Made by a program: the position numbers and the translations under genes. From positions 1 to 5,892 of the forward strand of contig JASLCW010000275.1 in the NCBI GenBank assembly GCA_030151765.1: a DNA stretch of 5,892 nucleotides. Direction: 5' to 3'. Position 1 is the first letter of the stretch, and each line of letters opens with the position of its first letter. This DNA comes from Marmoricola sp. (GTDB taxonomy: Bacteria > Actinomycetota > Actinomycetes > Propionibacteriales > Nocardioidaceae). Below, one piece after another: positions 4,698 to 5,892 of the stretch. Under the pieces are notes generated by a model. It ran no database searches, was not told the origin of the DNA, and saw only the letters and a program-made list of their open reading frames with translations.

Positions 4698-5892
4698 GTG
4701 GGACATGTCGACATCGCCGGAGTGAGCTACCACCTGCCTGACGGGCGGGTACTGCTCGACGACGTGTCCTTCCGGGTGGGGGACGGCGCGAAGGTCGCGC
4801 TCGTGGGAGCCAATGGCGCCGGAAAGTCGACCTTGCTGCGCATCGTCACCGGTGAGACCGTCCCGCACGAAGGTGCGGTGACCCGGTCGGGTGGAGTGGG
4901 CGTCATGCGCCAGCACGTCGGCGCGGGATCGTCCACGGTCGCGGAGCTGTTGCTCTCCGTCGCGCCGGATCGGGTACGACGTGCCGCCGCGGAGATCGAT
5001 CGGCTCGAGCTGGTGCTCATGGAGCGTGAGGACGAGGCGACGCAGATGCGTTACGCCGCCGCGCTGTCCGAGTACGCCGACGCGGGCGGCTATGACCTCG
5101 AGGTCGTCTGGGACTCCTGCTGTACGACGGCGCTCGGGGTGCCCTTCGATCGAGCCAAGTACCGTTCCCTCGACACCCTCTCCGGTGGGGAGCAGAAGCG
5201 CCTCGTCCTGGAGTACCTGCTGGCCGGTCCCGACGAGGTGCTGCTCCTCGACGAGCCGGACAACTACCTCGACGTACCGGGCAAGCGCTGGCTGGAGGAG
5301 CGGATCAGCGGCTCCGCCAAGACGGTGCTCTTCGTCAGTCACGATCGCGAGCTGCTCGCCAACACCGCGACCAGGATCGTCACCGTCGAGCTCGGCGCGG
5401 CCGGCAACACCGCCTGGACGCATCCGGCCGGCTTCGCGACGTATCACGATGCTCGTCGCGACCGCTTCGCGCGCTTCGAGGAGCTGACCAGACGCTGGGA
5501 CGAGGAGCATGCCAAGCTCCGCGCGCTGGTGCTGATGTACAAGCAGAAGGCGGCCTACAACGACGGGTTGGCGTCGCGCTATCGCGCCGCGCAGACGCGC
5601 CTGCGCAAGTTCGAGGAGGCCGGACCGCCGACGGGGCAGCCGCGTGAGCAGCAGGTGCAGATGCGGCTCAAGGGCGGCCGCACCGGCAAGCGCGCCGTCG
5701 TCTGCGAGTCGCTGGAGCTCACCGGGCTGATGCGTCCCTTCGACCTCGAGGTCTGGTACGGCGAGCGGGTCGCGGTGCTGGGCAGCAACGGGTCGGGCAA
5801 GTCCCACTTCCTCCGGCTGCTCGCCGCGGGCGGCTCCGACCCCGACGTCGAGCACCGGCCCGTCGACGAGACCCCGGTCGAGCCGGTGCGAC
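4698..5892 (+). CDS. ABC-F family ATPase (3' end outside window)
   Basis: Soluble twin-domain ATPase of the ribosome-associated ABC-F class, which act in antibiotic resistance by target protection or as translation factors. 398 codons are present, with the second nucleotide-binding domain just begun; family members are usually about 530-550 aa. Domain 1 shows Walker A GANGAGKST (37-45), signature LSGGEQKRL (161-169), Walker B VLLLDEPDNYLD (181-192) and switch FVSHDRE (212-218). The usual DEPTNHLD is DEPDNYLD here, a variant I associate with an actinobacterial subgroup. Residues about 255-315 are charged and helical, including MYKQKAAYNDG, and correspond to the interdomain linker that reaches the peptidyl-transferase region. 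Walker A of domain 2 is GSNGSGKS (362-369). An in-frame TGA at 4689 makes GTG 4698 the first start. No membrane segment occurs, so it is not a transporter. It lies 47 bp after the SMR gene; specific drug or role unknown. Confidence 0.9.
   Translation, partial: MGHVDIAGVSYHLPDGRVLLDDVSFRVGDGAKVALVGANGAGKSTLLRIVTGETVPHEGAVTRSGGVGVMRQHVGAGSSTVAELLLSVAPDRVRRAAAEIDRLELVLMEREDEATQMRYAAALSEYADAGGYDLEVVWDSCCTTALGVPFDRAKYRSLDTLSGGEQKRLVLEYLLAGPDEVLLLDEPDNYLDVPGKRWLEERISGSAKTVLFVSHDRELLANTATRIVTVELGAAGNTAWTHPAGFATYHDARRDRFARFEELTRRWDEEHAKLRALVLMYKQKAAYNDGLASRYRAAQTRLRKFEEAGPPTGQPREQQVQMRLKGGRTGKRAVVCESLELTGLMRPFDLEVWYGERVAVLGSNGSGKSHFLRLLAAGGSDPDVEHRPVDETPVEPVR

Noticed and set aside
4688..4700. ATG at 4688 as ABC-F start
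   Set aside because: It is in a different frame; the ABC-F frame has a TGA at 4689 and first opens at GTG 4698.
4644..5855. Minus-strand open frame of 403 codons
   Set aside because: It is antisense to the ABC-F gene, which has all expected Walker and signature motifs; the minus product is low-complexity.

Overview
The window is a high-GC (roughly two-thirds G+C) bacterial chromosome segment with tightly packed genes, frequent GTG starts and long spurious antisense reading frames. Gene content (a receiver-like/flavoprotein fusion, a single-domain RsmC/YbxB-type methyltransferase, an Mmr-like SMR pump, an ABC-F protein with a DEPDNYLD Walker B) points to an actinobacterium. A Nocardioides-like or other Propionibacteriales source is my guess, not something the sequence proves. 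Seven genes are supported; two run off the ends.

Layout. 1-1292 (minus, 3' end outside): flavoprotein of the thioredoxin-reductase fold with an N-terminal receiver-like domain. 1316-2191 (minus): membrane-anchored HAD-type acid phosphatase, 23 bp upstream of the flavoprotein gene and probably in one operon with it. 2192-2251: short divergent promoter gap. 2252-3097 (plus): truA, overlapping by 4 bp an RsmC/YbxB-type methyltransferase gene (3094-3693), so a tRNA modification gene is coupled to a probable rRNA modification gene. 3697-4254 (minus): TetR-family repressor, convergent with the methyltransferase gene and divergent from 4324-4650 (plus), a small multidrug resistance (SMR) exporter. 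4255-4323: control region with two near-identical palindromes. 4698-5892 (plus, 3' end outside): ABC-F ATPase.

How it works together. The best-supported regulatory unit is the tetR/SMR pair. Two copies of TGTAGC-N4-GCTACA lie between the genes, and one palindrome carries in its two arms a candidate -10 hexamer for each direction. This predicts autoregulation plus repression of the pump, relieved by a ligand. The ABC-F gene follows the pump after 47 bp and may add ribosome protection or a translation-factor role, though it appears to have its own start signals.

Four of the seven genes (flavoprotein, phosphatase, tetR, ABC-F) have no visible Shine-Dalgarno sequence but do have a -10-like hexamer 6-8 nt before the start codon, as expected for leaderless mRNAs. 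An 8-mer, GTACGACG, occurs ten times on the two strands in different reading frames. No stretch longer than 70 bp lacks a gene. I see no tRNA, rRNA, CRISPR array, insertion sequence, riboswitch or convincing intrinsic terminator. I do not see a wholly new multi-gene system; the most unusual items are the degenerate flavoprotein fusion, the two-way operator and the repeated 8-mer.
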